From assembly GCA_008360955.1 (NCBI GenBank), contig LUCM01004650.1:153241-217240 (forward strand): a stretch of 64,000 bases of DNA. The letters are read 5' to 3'. A program made the position numbers and the translations under genes. Positions 23,102 through 35,580 of this stretch are shown here, one piece after another. The notes under the pieces are model-generated. The model was not told the origin of the DNA, searched no databases, and saw nothing but the letters and a program-made list of their open reading frames with translations. The stretch is from Fasciolopsis buskii (Eukaryota > Platyhelminthes > Trematoda > Plagiorchiida > Fasciolidae). Numbering within the stretch: the stretch's first letter is position 1; each line of letters starts with the position of its first letter.

Positions 23102-26100
23102 GTGAGTCGTTGATCTTTACTTGTTCCTCAGTCATGGCAAACTCACAGAACGAAGGCAAAGACTACTGGCTTAGATTTTTCTTTGTTCAACATTATTTCC
23201 GTCCCTCAAATGGATCGACGAGGATTTTATCCAACGCTAACGGCTCTTTTTGCCAAAATCTTTGCTTGCTGCCATTTCTGATTGTTGCATTCATTCCGTA
23301 CAAGGATTCCTAGCCTTTCCTTTCTGAAGCAACGGAAGTACCTCATTCTAAATCTAAAGTTTCCTTACCTGCACATAGTGAACCTGCCATTTAAGAGACC
23401 GCAGGAGTCAGCTGCATCAGTTCCTCCAGGGATGGTGTTCAGTTTCCGTCATTCTTCTTTTTCGTTGTAATTTCAAGCGCCTGTTTGTGTCCACAGGTAT
23501 TTTCTTCTCCTGTTCGAGCTTCGTTACCGTCAGTCAACTAATGGTGCTTATCCTTTCCCGTGAGTCGCAGTCAGACATGATCAGTCCTAGAACCGCACGG
23601 TGCCGAAAATGTTTGCCGATACTCAGAAATGAGTAATGCATTTTTATGCGGATTTTATTATTTATGGACTATTGTCATTTAACACGTGACTTTTAGGATA
23701 CACATTTTGCCGTCATCTCATTTTGTTAAATTAAATGGCACAATCTCAGTCACAGGCCCCGCTATGCCGTTTATTCTTCTCCTTCAGGCCACATCCTTCG
23801 ATGCATGTTTCTGCTGAATCGGGACTGCTGGCACGAGGCTTGGTGTTCTTATTCCAGGGCGGCTTGTATCGCAGCTTACGTCACAGGTGATGCAGCGTAA
23901 GTGCATCCCAAGATTTGCCCTAACAATGCCCCTATATTCCAGATGAAGACTGATGCGTAAAATAATGAATTGTTCGTTGGTGCAAGTGACCTCAGACAAG
24001 AAAAAACGGTGAAACAATCATGCTTATGCGAATTATTACAATGAAATGACATAATGGCTTGGTGAGACTCCTTTTGTGGCTAGGATCTGACGAGTTATAC
24101 AGGATGGTTGACCTCATGCCGACCAAGTCACGTCTGGCCGGTCAGTGGGTGGAGGCCTGACGAAACGGTCTTCTGGTCTTCCAGGTTGACGGCTAATTAG
24201 AGTCAGCAGCGTGGGCACTTAAGTCAGCGGAAGAGCAGCTGATCCAAGCCGGCGAGCTTCTACTCAGAAAATCCTCGTTGATGGGTCAGAAATAAGGAAT
24301 GGTTGGCATCCTTAATACCACATTGTTTAACCGCCTGACTTTCCATCAATGGTCATTCATCTCCTTTGCCAACCAAAAATTCAAAGAAAATCAAGAAGAA
24401 GAGTTCTGTGGAAACCGACCTCCATAACTTTGATTTGTGTTTATGATCGCCGCTGAGGAATTCAACATATAGGCTGCCTCATTCAGAGTAGATAGAACAG
24501 CACATCAGAGACACATCTGATGAAATATCGTTTCCAACCGGTAACAACAAACGTCCCGTTCAGAATCATTTCACTATAGACGGTTTTGGTAAGAAAACCC
24601 CAGATGTATTTCACTCCCTTAATCACGTTCCGAGCTTTGGATCGAGATTGATCGCCTCTCCATTAGTCATTGAAAACGTAAATTAATCAATAAATGCTGA
24701 CAGTTTGACCCAAACCAATGAGCTGATATCGCGGATTGGTTCGAGTTTGCCTTGATTCCGCCTGTTCAGTAGTCCAACCACTCACATCCTGCATAGCTGC
24801 TTCTACCTGCTGGTCACTTAGTTCAGTTTTGGGCCGCTTTTCCAACACAAGTACAAACAAGATAAAATGACCAGTATTACAGAGTACATTGACAGCCTGT
24901 TGACAACCCATTGGACATAGCGGCGTACGCCAGCGGGTGGACTATAGTTTACGTAGGCCCCAGAGTCAGCCTCATTTGGTTTGCTGTGTTCCCGTAGATG
25001 CGTCAATATTGCTGCAATAGACAGGTGAATGCGTTAATTCTTGCGACCTCAGGTCACCTGAAACTTCAGAAATGACCTACACCATTGGTAGACGAAGAAA
25101 GTTAGAAAAATGGGAAGAGTTACCCTCAAGATCATTACCAAAATTTAATAATGGGTACCGGCACTCGCAAATCTGATGCAAAATGGCTGACCAAGATTTC
25201 CGGAGTTTCACGGTTATGCTTCCAACAATTTATGGACATTTTGACTGGCTTTTTTCTGCAGTGGTCATTCCACTTATACCATCAGGTAGCTATCAGTCCT
25301 AAGTTAAAAGTGCAATTCATCACTGTGGTGTATTTTCTAAAGAGACATAATTCTTTTGAGTCAGATAACTCTCCTCGTCCTTTTTCAAGCATGATTTCAA
25401 CATTTTTCCCTCAGAAAAATCGTAGCTAAATATGGGATAGAATGAATTATCTGGTTTGTCAGTTTACGAGAAAGACGCTAGACCGTACAGTGAAACTCGC
25501 AGAAGTGGCTTGAAACCGTGTACTTGGTAATACTAAAGCAGCAGTTAAATTATGTCGGTATCTCAATAAACGTAAGACATTGGTTCACATAGCTCAACAC
25601 TTCAAACACACCAAACTGGAATAGTTCGCGGTATTTTTGTGACGTGCTGCAGCGTTCCGGATGTGGACTGCCTTGATGCTTCCTCTGTGTAGCTGGTGTT
25701 TGGAAGATGAGACTGATTGTTTAGTCCAGAATATTGTGTAAGGATAGGAAAACCCTATCCTAAAGTCATTTTGGAGGAAACCAATTAGACTCATCTGATC
25801 GGAGTCCACCATTAACAAATAAGGATGTTAATTGACACGACTAAACTCCAAAGTCCTTCACGTTCTCACATTCGAAACGTTTCCTAATCAGTGCACAGTA
25901 TTCCCGTGGTTTTCTTACTGAACTTATTTGAAACTTCACCCCTAATACGTGTACGGAAGATCTGTGGAATTTCGTACGTCCCAATCGTGGACTAAATTTA
26001 ACACCTATATTAATCTGTCCATAACAACTTACATAATTATCGCAAATCGTGACCACAGTTATCGTTTTCTTTTGACAAAACGAAATTGCTAGTTTTTGTG

Positions 26101-26810
26101 TGGTAAACCGCCTTATTTTATAAGGATTCATTTCAAAGTGACAGACCAGTTAATAAAGACAAACGGTATGCATCTTTTATTCGTTTTTTGGCCAAGGGTT
26201 TCGTGCATTCAGAATACATCTACAAACGGCTGATTACTGAATGTTTCATCCCACGCGGCTGAGGAAACAGATGAACACATTACTAAAATCTTATTTTGGT
26301 CTTAAAATGTCCATTTCTAATTAATCATTGTTGAAGCAACAGAAAGTAGGTTATGAAGTAGGATATTTATTTATAAGGAGTGTCACATTTATTGGACTGA
26401 TGGAAAGGGCAACAGCAGAATGAAACACCCGAGAAAGCTTATCACAGAATCATTTCGAGAACCTTATTAACATGCTGTCCGATGGTGCTAGGCCAACTTG
26501 AATCTATGTGTATATTTAGTTCGATATCGGTCGGATAACGTTGCATTCTCTGTGATTATTTAATCAACCTTTCGGATCTCTTTGAAGTGCTAATAACTTT
26601 CTGACATCTAAATATCACCTTTAACAGTGGAACTGAAATATTTGTTGGCGACCGTTATCGGGTGGACAAACTCAAGTGATATGTCATTCTCGGGATCGCA
26701 TGCTGCTGGGAAGACGGGAAATTGCAATTAGATCATGACATGGGAAAATGTGCGCGTATGTCGCCTGATGATTGCATAGTCAATCGTAATGCTTATTTGG
26801 GTATCAGCAG
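23102..26810. other. Intron with unassigned GC-richer block
   Basis: 3.7 kb between exons 10 and 11. The block at about 24040-24290 is more GC-rich than its surroundings and looks like repeat-derived sequence, but I cannot name it. A minus-strand ORF cluster at 24687-25006 is listed separately. Confidence 0.4.
24687..25006 (-). pseudogene. Minus-strand coding-like segment with a frameshift
   Basis: Read on the minus strand, an acceptor-like CTGTCTATTGCAG is followed by ILTHLREHSKPNEADSG and AYVNYSPPAGVRRYVQ. Near 24910 the sensible frame shifts and continues as GCQQAVNVLCNTGHF, ELSDQQVEAAMQDVSGW and RYQLIGLGQTVSIY, then stops. Both pieces look like protein, not repeat noise. It may be an exon of a nested antisense gene, a processed pseudogene, or a fragment of an unrecognised mobile element. 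No family recognised. Confidence 0.35.
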
Positions 26811-26909
26811 GTTTCAGCGCGAGACAGCTTAATCAAGTAGCTGACAACGGCAGAAGACGTTCTCGCATTCGGACAAAAATTTTGTCGCAAGTTTTTAACG
26901 CAATTTCAA
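26811..26909 (+). CDS. Exon 11 of the multi-exon gene (3' end uncertain)
   Basis: The acceptor is GGTATCAGCAG before 26811; the other two frames are closed within 40 bases, and the open one matches the phase left by exon 10. It reads FSARQLNQVADNGRRR, then IRTKILSQVFNAIS. The donor GTAATT at 26910 leaves one base over, which does not fit exon 12. A later GTTCAC (26927) would fit but is a poor donor. After 26910 a 34-base micro-intron could lead to an exon at 26944 that stops at about 27002. Confidence 0.45.
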
Positions 26910-27421
26910 GTAATTCAGTCATTGAGTTCACCAATTATATCAGGATTCAGCGTACTTCATCAAGATGCACGAGTTCTCGTTGCACTTAGCCTAATAAATT
27001 GAGTCTATTGAGCGCCAAATGCGTTTAAGTTAAGGGTAAACTACAAATGTAAGTGTTCAAACTGGACTTCAGAGTGAAGTACCATTTTATAAAAACAAGG
27101 CACCTTTGGAGCCAGTTTAACGTTGATCGAACTCTGATAATTCCACTATGATCATAATATAGGTATGTATATATTTAAGACCTATAAGTATTTATCAGGC
27201 CTTGTGAACCGATTGAATTCAGCCCATATGGTGTGAATCATTTTTCAAATAAATGTATGATCCGGGACAAATTTTTCTTTACCCATTTAGATTACATTTA
27301 AATTTTGATTATATATATGTACATATGGGTTTTAAGTCATTACTGATAAACAAATATAAAACTACACTCTTTAAGCACATTTTAAACTTGACTTTGTAAT
27401 ACGATATATTTTACTCGATAG

Positions 27422-27524
27422 AATGCAACACAATGCACATCTGGCAAGCGCTCAATTGTTGCATTTGGTTTTACTACGTAAGGAGACAGTTGCTGACTCG
27501 GAGCCCGTGATAACGATTCAACTG
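27422..27524 (+). CDS. Exon 12 of the multi-exon gene
   Basis: The acceptor is TTTTACTCGATAG before 27422 and the donor is GTAAGG at 27525. It reads MQHNAHLASAQLLHLVLLR, then KETVADSEPVITIQL, helical then beta-like, and ends on a codon boundary matching exon 13. Its entry phase (one base needed) is not supplied by exon 11, so an exon is missing or this ATG begins a second gene. A shorter alternative with donor GTAAGG at 27478 is possible in another frame. Confidence 0.58.
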
Positions 27525-28153
27525 GTAAGGCAAATAGAATAAATGTTTGTTTCTTGCTTTTTCACGGCTGCAAACAAATTAATTGCAAGAGAAATTGTTT
27601 TTAAATCACAATGTTATTTATAGTGTTGCATTGCATCTGATTCATACGATGTACACTATATACCTTTTTAATGTGATCGCTTGAAGTTCGTTACATTGCA
27701 TTATCGGCTACAAGTTTCGTTTACTACTGTTTCCATCACCGGTGGTAAACTATTTATTGACCCCTCCTAAGCAGTAAACATACTTGTTCTGTTTACCGAC
27801 TACCATTTGTTGATAATTCTATGTGAAAACGATATAATTATTATAAATTTTTATTTAGAGTCCCTTCGAAGTATAAACAGCGGCTAATGGAATGTTTCAA
27901 TCGGTCAAACGCACATTCTCAAACTCAAGATTATCACACATTCATTTTCAATGTACACGCTTTTTATGTTTGTTCAAAGGAACGATAACATTTGTTTTTA
28001 TCCAGCTTTCATAGGTGACGGGTGTAGGCCGGTCTTGATTGAACGATTTCTTTGTTGAGCTCTACTAGTAGCTGATAATTGATCCCTCAATGATTTAGCT
28101 TCTTGTCTCTTGGCTTTTAATGACTTGCTGTAATACATCATTTCGGACAGAGT

Positions 28154-28381
28154 CTACAACCTGTGATCCTTGTCCAACTCATAACCCAGTGCCATCAAGG
28201 TAAGGGATGACCGCTGGAGTCGAGATAAAAATATGGTCGGACAACTGTCACTTCCCCGCTTCGAATCTACATGAGAAGCGGACCGTGAAAAATACCGATC
28301 ACCAGATTCTCCCAGTGTCTCATTAAGTCCAACGATTTTTTCTTCACCCGGGTTTAGAGAGAAAAATTGAGAGTTAACCAT
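28154..28381 (-). CDS. Possible small minus-strand ORF, 75 codons
   Basis: It begins at an ATG in a good vertebrate-like context (GCCATGG) and ends in TAG. The product is hydrophilic, with SLNPGEEKIVGLNETLGESG near the start and LTLMALGYELDKDHRL at the end. There is no known motif. It lies in the intron between exons 12 and 13. It may be a chance ORF or an exon of an antisense gene. Confidence 0.25.
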   Translation of the reverse strand: MVNSQFFSLNPGEEKIVGLNETLGESGDRYFSRSASHVDSKRGSDSCPTIFLSRLQRSSLTLMALGYELDKDHRL

Positions 28382-29508
28382 GGCTATCCGGGCAACTATA
28401 CATGAATTTTCTAATCAATGAAAGAGGTTTTGAGTTTCAGGATCCGATGATATTAAACCAATTTTATATGCAATATGGTTGTTTGCATAATTCGTTTCAG
28501 TATGGCTAACATGAAGGTACTAACAAAAATTGTTTTATCCAAGTTTGGAGTTCATTACTTACAAATGCGTACTCATCAGGTCATAAAACCGAAATTCGGA
28601 AATGTAAATAGGACGGCATTATTTCATGCCAATCTTGCTGGTTTTCACTAAAACCCCGTAACACAATTTTCGGACATTCCTAGTTGGTCTATTTATGTTC
28701 TGCTCGAATATACGTATACGTGTTTGGTTGTGTATTGTTCCAGCCCCTTTTTGTCGTGTACAAATTACTTGAAAAGTTATGCAAATATTTATTTATTCTT
28801 TTTGTGATTTAATACAAAGGAAATTCTTGCCATCCAAATGCAATAGGCGTTCAGATCCCAAGTCAAATGGGTTAAGCATTATTTCAAATAGTTGCATGCC
28901 ATCTTCACGTCGTAGATGCACGCACATTGAAACGCATCGATTATTTGAGCAGTTGGTTAACATGAGGAGTCAAAATCGGAAAATTTTTCGCTTTGTTGTA
29001 GTATTCCCATTCTTAAGACTTTCAATTAGTAACATCTGCTGTTTCAAAATTAAACAGAATTTTTCGTTGCATAATCATTTTTCCAGGTGACAATGGGAGC
29101 ACGAACAATAAAACATAATAACTAGCTAGTGATCATTCCATGCTCAGCTTGTACTCTTTCAGGCATATTATATATTTAATATCACCAAATTATTAAAAAT
29201 AAACGCCTGAAACCGATTAACCACCTCGTTTCGATAATCGGTACGTTTTGATATGTTTTCTGAGTGATCCTTATGACACTGGAGTGAACCATGTGTCGAT
29301 CTAACCGGTGTCCTGAATGCTAAGTTTTTAGATTTACAACTTCTTCGAAATAATCACGAAAACAATTACTTTTTCTCTCATAGAGGCCCACAGAACAATT
29401 TTGCCCATCTTAGTATGCTTGTAAACAGCTGACAAATTCATATCCGTCTCATCGGATGTTTTCATCTTAATTTTTTCACTCTAATTTTCCTAATTTGTTA
29501 TGCTGCAG

Positions 29509-29755
29509 TTACGACAACATATCTACGAGCTACAGAATGTCGTGTGTCAGTTTGCCGATGGAACGAAACGTCGCGCATCAAACACCGATCGTAAAGAACA
29601 TTTGATTAAATCAAACAGGATGAATAATAATGACCAGATCAAGGCGAAACCACCTGGGTCCGATTTTCGACAATTGTTTTTGCACCTGGGCAAAGTACAT
29701 CAATTTGATCTCGCCGCACCTTTGTGTCTTGGTGCAAAGATCACAGTGTATAAAA
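29509..29755 (+). CDS. Exon 13 of the multi-exon gene
   Basis: The acceptor is GTTATGCTGCAG before 29509 and the donor is GTAAGA at 29756. Phase 0 in, one base over. It encodes 82 residues: LRQHIYELQNVVCQFADG, then a polar Lys/Asn-rich stretch (RKEHLIKSNRMNNNDQIK) that looks like a loop, then DFRQLFLHLGKVHQFDLAA and LCLGAKITVYK. Joined to exon 12 it continues smoothly (VITIQL then LRQHIY). It is one of the best-supported exons. Confidence 0.75.
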
Positions 29756-30324
29756 GTAAGAATATATTTTCTTCGGCTAAATAGCACGTTTCACATTGAT
29801 GGACAAACATTTTTTGCACGAACTACGAAGCTGTTTGGAAAATTTGATATAAACAGACCCGAAAATATACCAAGCGGTTGAAGATCATCAGCAATAAGGG
29901 AAATATGATACCCAAGTGTTGATAATTAAATGACAGTGACGCGAATAAAATTTTGAAATTAGTGGCATTTAGTTTTAACTAAAATCAACACAATTATTCA
30001 GACAAACCATGGATCACACTTAAGCTGTTTGTAACCTAAACTGGTCGAAATGAATGGGCAATACACAAGTAAATACAAAACGAGAGTATTTAAGACTTTA
30101 ACGTTGCAAACTAACAAACAAGAAATAGGCTAAATGCGAATGAGATTTCCTTGTAATTTTAAGGAACACTTCGGTTATTGTCGTTCATTAAATTGTTTAA
30201 TTATTCCTACAGAGCATTTGACCTTCTAATAATTCCTCAGAATGGATTTCTGATTCAAATTTGCCCACCTACATCGTTCATATTCCGGTTACGTGATAAT
30301 TTGTTCCTTTTATTTTATTTTTTA

Positions 30325-30490
30325 CTTACTTTATTAATGAATACCAGTGCACATCATTCCTCAGGAAGGAGGCCGCGTTCAGCAAACGGCTGCCAATTGG
30401 GGAAGCTGACCGTCAGTGGGATGAGTCGAATCCGCGTCCTTCGCTTCCAAACGCCAAAACCTTATCCGTTTGGCCACCGCTGGCCTACTA
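30325..30490 (-). repeat. tRNA-derived SINE copy 2 (minus strand)
   Basis: On the minus strand 30476-30460 reads TGGCCAAACGGATAAGG (A box) and 30433-30423 reads GGATTCGACTC (B box). The body then matches copy 1 in order: a GC-rich part, then CCTCC/TTCC, then the reverse complement of CAGTGCACATCA and an A/T-rich end near 30325. Two diverged copies of the same layout argue for a genuine SINE family. Confidence 0.68.
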
Positions 30491-33283
30491 GGAATAATTA
30501 TCATGAAGGTTGTTATCAAAATCACGAAAAGCATCAGTATCCAAATCATCGTTATCATGATCACCATCCAAGTCATCATTATCATCATCAATGTAGAGCA
30601 GAGTAGATTTATCCGCATGGAATTTTCTTCTGATATCGGGGGTCATAAGCATTGCAGATTTGGGCGAGAAATGACAACCTAAAGTGATCCGACTAGCAGA
30701 ATATGGGCTGATGTCAAAAGTCATGACGTGTACAAATACTGATCAGAAAGAAAACAGAGGTCAAACCATTTTAAGCAGAGCCTACCAAGAGCATTACTCT
30801 TAAATGGCCGAGTTCAAGTGGTATAATTGTCCACAAATTTTACTGTTTATCCAGGGTGCCAGATTAAATTGGCACTATATTTGGCTTGATTACATGCCTG
30901 AATGGACTGCAAGGCATACCACTATGGTAAAAGAGAATGCGTTGTTGTCAAGCTGATGCGTTCTAGGAAGTAATATTATTTAAGACCACCGATATTTGGT
31001 CTTGCTTCTCAGTCATGCGGAACCCAAACTTCCGTAGCTCTGATTTACACTATCTGTGCTTGTTTAGTAATCGATCCAGACGAAATTCATCTAAGTTTCT
31101 CGAGGCCGACTTCGCGAAATTCTTTCTTGTCAGGTCTGAATATTTGGTGCTGCCCAACCATCTCTGGTCATTCCGTGAAACTTGGCAACATCCATCGAAT
31201 GGATTGGTTAAGATTTCTGCTTGTCAGTGGACAAACCACGTAGCCGTGCTTGTGCGTCTGTTCGATGTTCATAGAAACCTCTTTCTATGGTAGCGATGAT
31301 TCAAAGCAATTAAATCAGAATCTCCTTGATTCCATAAATTACTCAAACATCATTTGTGACAAGTGGAAAGCCCTCGATGCTAGGAAAACAAGAATTACGT
31401 AGCTGGTTTACTACTGCCATTTCAGAGCCAGAAGTCGGCCAAAAACGATAAAATCATATATGTTCTAATATTAGTAGTAGATCATGTACAATGATTGTGC
31501 AGGATGTGCAGTTCACATCAATATTTTCAGTAGAGGGTGCAGGTTAGTTGAACTTTAGGCCTACTTTCGCTCACTCGAAGTTGTACCACCTATGCTCGTT
31601 CTAACAAGAAAACCACTGCTATCTGATCTCAAGACCGAAGTATTCGACAATGTTTTTACTGTCATCTGTTCTCCTTGTTACGTTTGAGTGTGGTCCGCAT
31701 ACGAGCATTTGCTTGAAAATCTCCATTCTTAGGAGAACTTAGCTGATAAGTAATGGACGACAAATATTACCAATGGCAATCATGTTGTGCTAAATGTGCT
31801 TAAATGCCAAAATCGGGGGCTAGTTGCCACAAAAATTTGAAAGGTCAGGTAGTCGAAAACGTAACACCACTAAAAAAGTAGCAAACGTACAACCAAAACA
31901 AAATTACTTCCATTAAAGCAATTGTTTAACGATGCGGCAGGTGGTAATTGGCTTCGCAACACTTAATTATCCTATTCGCTTACATCAGACTGCACAATCG
32001 TTTCACAATGAACAGGGTACGAAGGCGGAATAAAAGAGCGTTCATCAGGATAAAACACGTTATTCCTAGATAAGATATTTTCATTTGCAGCTCTCCAACG
32101 CCGGAAGAGTACTTATTGCTAACATACTAATGTTAATGCAAAAGTCGACTATGATTGTTCGAGGTCCCGATTTGATCAATTTGGCCGGATTTAATAAACC
32201 CAACACACCGGAGTAGTGCAACAAAAAGATATTTTGCTCCTATGATTTGATTATCTTCTCAGTATTGATCTTGTACTGCTAACTTCCCAATGGGCAAATG
32301 AAAAATTACAAGCCCGGGGACCGCGCAAATACTTTACGAAAATATTGCTTGTCCTTAAAGCAGAGTTCAGCGAATGACTGTCATTGGAATGAATAAAATA
32401 AAACAAAATCAAGCATCAAGACAAGTGAAAAAACCGAGATATGCAACGAGCAATGATTGTTGCAATGGATAAATTCGATTTGCTTTGTGAATCTCAAGAG
32501 ACCAATGACGGTTTGTTGCGTCTTTCCATTTAAACATACCAAAGACAACGACAGCATTTAGTTGATATCGTGGATCCAATGCCGGGAAACTAGAAGCTGA
32601 GCAGAAAATGCTGGTGGAGTGAGTTGAGAAAGGTGACCTTTGTCAAAATTAGAACGGATGATGTTTTATGGAAAGGCTCATTTAGGCTCATTTCAGGACA
32701 GAAACCAAATTCATTAGTTACATTTCAATTGAAAGTGAAAAGAGATTGAGAGTCATGAAACCTTGAAATTCGTTCACAACAGCTTTCAGCTCATTAATTG
32801 GACTTGAAATGAACTAGTTCAGTCATACATTTCCATTTGTTTGATCAAATGTTGTCTCAATCCGGGGACTGTGATCATGCAGAATGCGCTGATCAGATCC
32901 CTGTTGTACTTTGACGGCCCTTCCCTTTACGTCCAGATTGCAAACATCGTTGTAGACGAAATTCCGACTTATTTTGTTCCAAAATTGTCAACCTATTATT
33001 GGCATTTCAAGCTGGATTGGATAAAAAATATTATCAAGTGGAACGGAAATCGTAATGAAATCGATTAACGGGAATTTGTGAAAATTTTGTTGCATCGGGT
33101 GAGATATACCGTAGGTTTGTCTTGTTGAATAGCCAAAGTTTAAGAACGGACGCCTTCGCTGGTAAACGTTGAGTTAAACTAGATTCTGAGCATTTCGAAT
33201 GATAGGCGTTAGCAGAACGCAAACGGATGCAACCGAGCAAACGGTATGAAAGGTTTTAGACATTGTACCATGCATACCTGGAT

Positions 33284-33307
33284 CGCCAATGCTGTGCAGC
33301 ACTGGCG
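33284..33307. repeat. Imperfect inverted repeat in a GC-rich patch
   Basis: CGCCAATGCTG, a 2-base loop TG, then CAGCACTGGCG: an 11-bp stem with one mismatch. It lies in a locally GC-rich stretch (about 33280-33400) within an AT-rich intron. Confidence 0.7.
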
Positions 33308-33870
33308 GTCACCAAAGTAACGGGGTCAGAACCCGCCATTTTTCGCCGTAAGCCAGACCGTACTACCGGTTGCCGGTAGTCAAGCCGCGTAAAGGTGGAT
33401 AAAATCAATGCATTTCGAAGAGGTCAATGCAAACATCTTACATTATGTCAAACTGAATGCATTATATAAAAAACTACAAATTCATTGTAGATGCTTCTAC
33501 CAACCGCATACAGAACTGGGTATTGCTATAACTGTGAACTGTAATTTGAGATGACAGAATTATCTATAACAGTGAATTTCGTAGATTACGACATCGCCTT
33601 TGCTCCTAAGTTGCACCGTGAAGCCCAAGAGACAAAGAATGCGTAGATTTCTCCCAGTCTGAAATTGTGAATGACTGACTCCTGGTAGCAATGAATCCGG
33701 TGACCGTCTAATTTAACTTCATCATTTTTTGCTTAAACATAATTGTTATACATAAACAAATTTGCGTACCTTACAAACAGCAGGACATTCCGCATATCTA
33801 AGAAGGTTTTGCAGTTCCCTCAAGTAAACGAGCAATATGCAAGCTGTTACTATTCCCCTCGTGTCTTTAG

Positions 33871-34152
33871 CCCGCCTTGTACAGGAAATGCGCAACTTGA
33901 ACGTGTCTCATCCCACGGAACTGATATGCGATCCACGAGAGAATACAAAAATTGTGAATCAGCATTATCTTTCCATGTTCACCAGTTCAGAACGGGAGGT
34001 AACACCAAACGCAATTGGTACGGATGAACGTGGCCGTCTGACATCCCAAATATGTGGGGACATTTTCGCACAATACGAATTGGTTTTGAGAAACGCTTGT
34101 TTAAATGTTGATATCACACGACTGCCGGAACATTTCGAATCAAAAGGTATGG
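33871..34152 (+). CDS. Exon 14 of the multi-exon gene
   Basis: The acceptor is CCCCTCGTGTCTTTAG before 33871, with a good pyrimidine tract; the donor is GTAAGT at 34153 or, six bases earlier, GTATGG at 34147. Phase 1 in and out for either donor. It encodes about 93 residues including RLVQEMRNLNVSHPTELICD, KIVNQHYLSMFTSS and ICGDIFAQYELVLRNACLN, helical throughout. An ORF reading upstream to an ATG at 33837 is probably intron read-through. Confidence 0.75.
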
Positions 34153-35580
34153 GTAAGTTGAAAAACCGGATACAACAAGATATGTTGTCAATAGTAGGAT
34201 TGGTAATATTATTTTGTTTTTTTCTATCTATTGTGCCTTTTAAAATGTGCAGCATTTCTAAAAGCAAGTCATGACCAATGAAATCTTTGCGCGTGGAAAA
34301 AAACCAGTGGTGGTAGTAAGGTTATAATTCATGACATTCACATCCAAACACCAATATATTATCCGAATGAACACGCGTGATGCAAGTTTGACGTGCAGTA
34401 CATCATCCTGAAGGCAACAAATGCATTTTCAACGAACCGATTTTATTTCCAAATACCGTTTTACTTTCTTCCGCTAACTTCCACGAAGACAATGTTGAAA
34501 TTACTCAAATTTTTTTGAAAACCTTCGAATTGTCATGCTTCAAAATCACAAACCATAGAAAACTTAGTCAGGATAGCGTCTGTAAGGCTGAGCGGATTCG
34601 TTGAGTTAACGATGATCTATTGACGTGGGTTGCCTCGGGATGAGAATTTGTTCACATTTACCTGTTGTCTAATGACTCTGATAACGTTGACATTGATAGG
34701 GTTAATGATGCAACTGATTATGATGACGACGATGATGAAGATGATGACGCACAATGTTTTTGAATAAAATACTTGGCCATCGAGGGTTTTTCAGACGAGG
34801 ATACAAGATGATTCTAACAGTCAACATCCACACTTAAATACAATGACATTGACCAAGTGGCCATCTTGCATCAAGCAATAAACAAAAATAGCTTAGCAAT
34901 TTCAGTTCTAATGAAAACTGATTGTCAGTGAAAATTTTTGAGCATTCATCGTCTACGTAAATGTGTCATTCATGAATCTAATGTGAAACATTTGTTCAGT
35001 TTACTTCATTTTTTGTAAATTTCTAAACAGCCGACTTCAAATGAGTGAAAGGAAGATATTAACTGCAGTTTTTTCTCGTGTGACAAATTTCGCCGGAATG
35101 GTTAGATCTAACACAAGCAGCATTACTGAAAATTTTCTGCCTGTGTAACTTGAACAATAATGGGAAATAGTCGGTCCTTCGGTTCACTTATCTTCCACCG
35201 TTCGTAACGGTCTTTGGCCGTACTTTAAAAATGGTATGGGAAAACGTAACAGGTGAACTAAAAAAAACTAGTAATGGACAAAACTGCAAGCAAGATATCA
35301 TGTGATGCGTATCATTTTGCGGTTGGTTGCACATGTTGAAATGCCCACAAGTCAATACGGATAGTCATCATTTGCTGCTCGTTGTGGGAATATGAGTGAG
35401 AAAAAAATCCATGATTCTGTACACAACCACAAGATATTTGCCCCAACAATAACACGTTTTAATTCTGTTTCCCTCCTCCCCTTGGCGTTCATTAACACAA
35501 TTTTAGATCAACACTCTCGGTTAGTGTTTTTGAGGCTAAATCATACGAGATTTGCTTTGACAAGTTGTTTCGTTTTTTAG
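34153..35580. other. Intron with acidic-codon triplet tract
   Basis: 1.4 kb. At about 34716-34750 a GAT/GAC/GAA triplet tract would encode a run of Asp and Glu. This resembles exon 15, 900 bases downstream, but I see no donor after it. Nothing else was recognised. Confidence 0.4.

Larger units (their letters stand above)
29756..33870. other. Intron with SINE copy 2; otherwise unremarkable
   Basis: 4.1 kb. It contains the SINE at 30325-30490, a degenerate CAT/TCA triplet run just after it (about 30500-30600), and an imperfect inverted repeat at 33284-33307. No exon was recognised. Confidence 0.45.
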
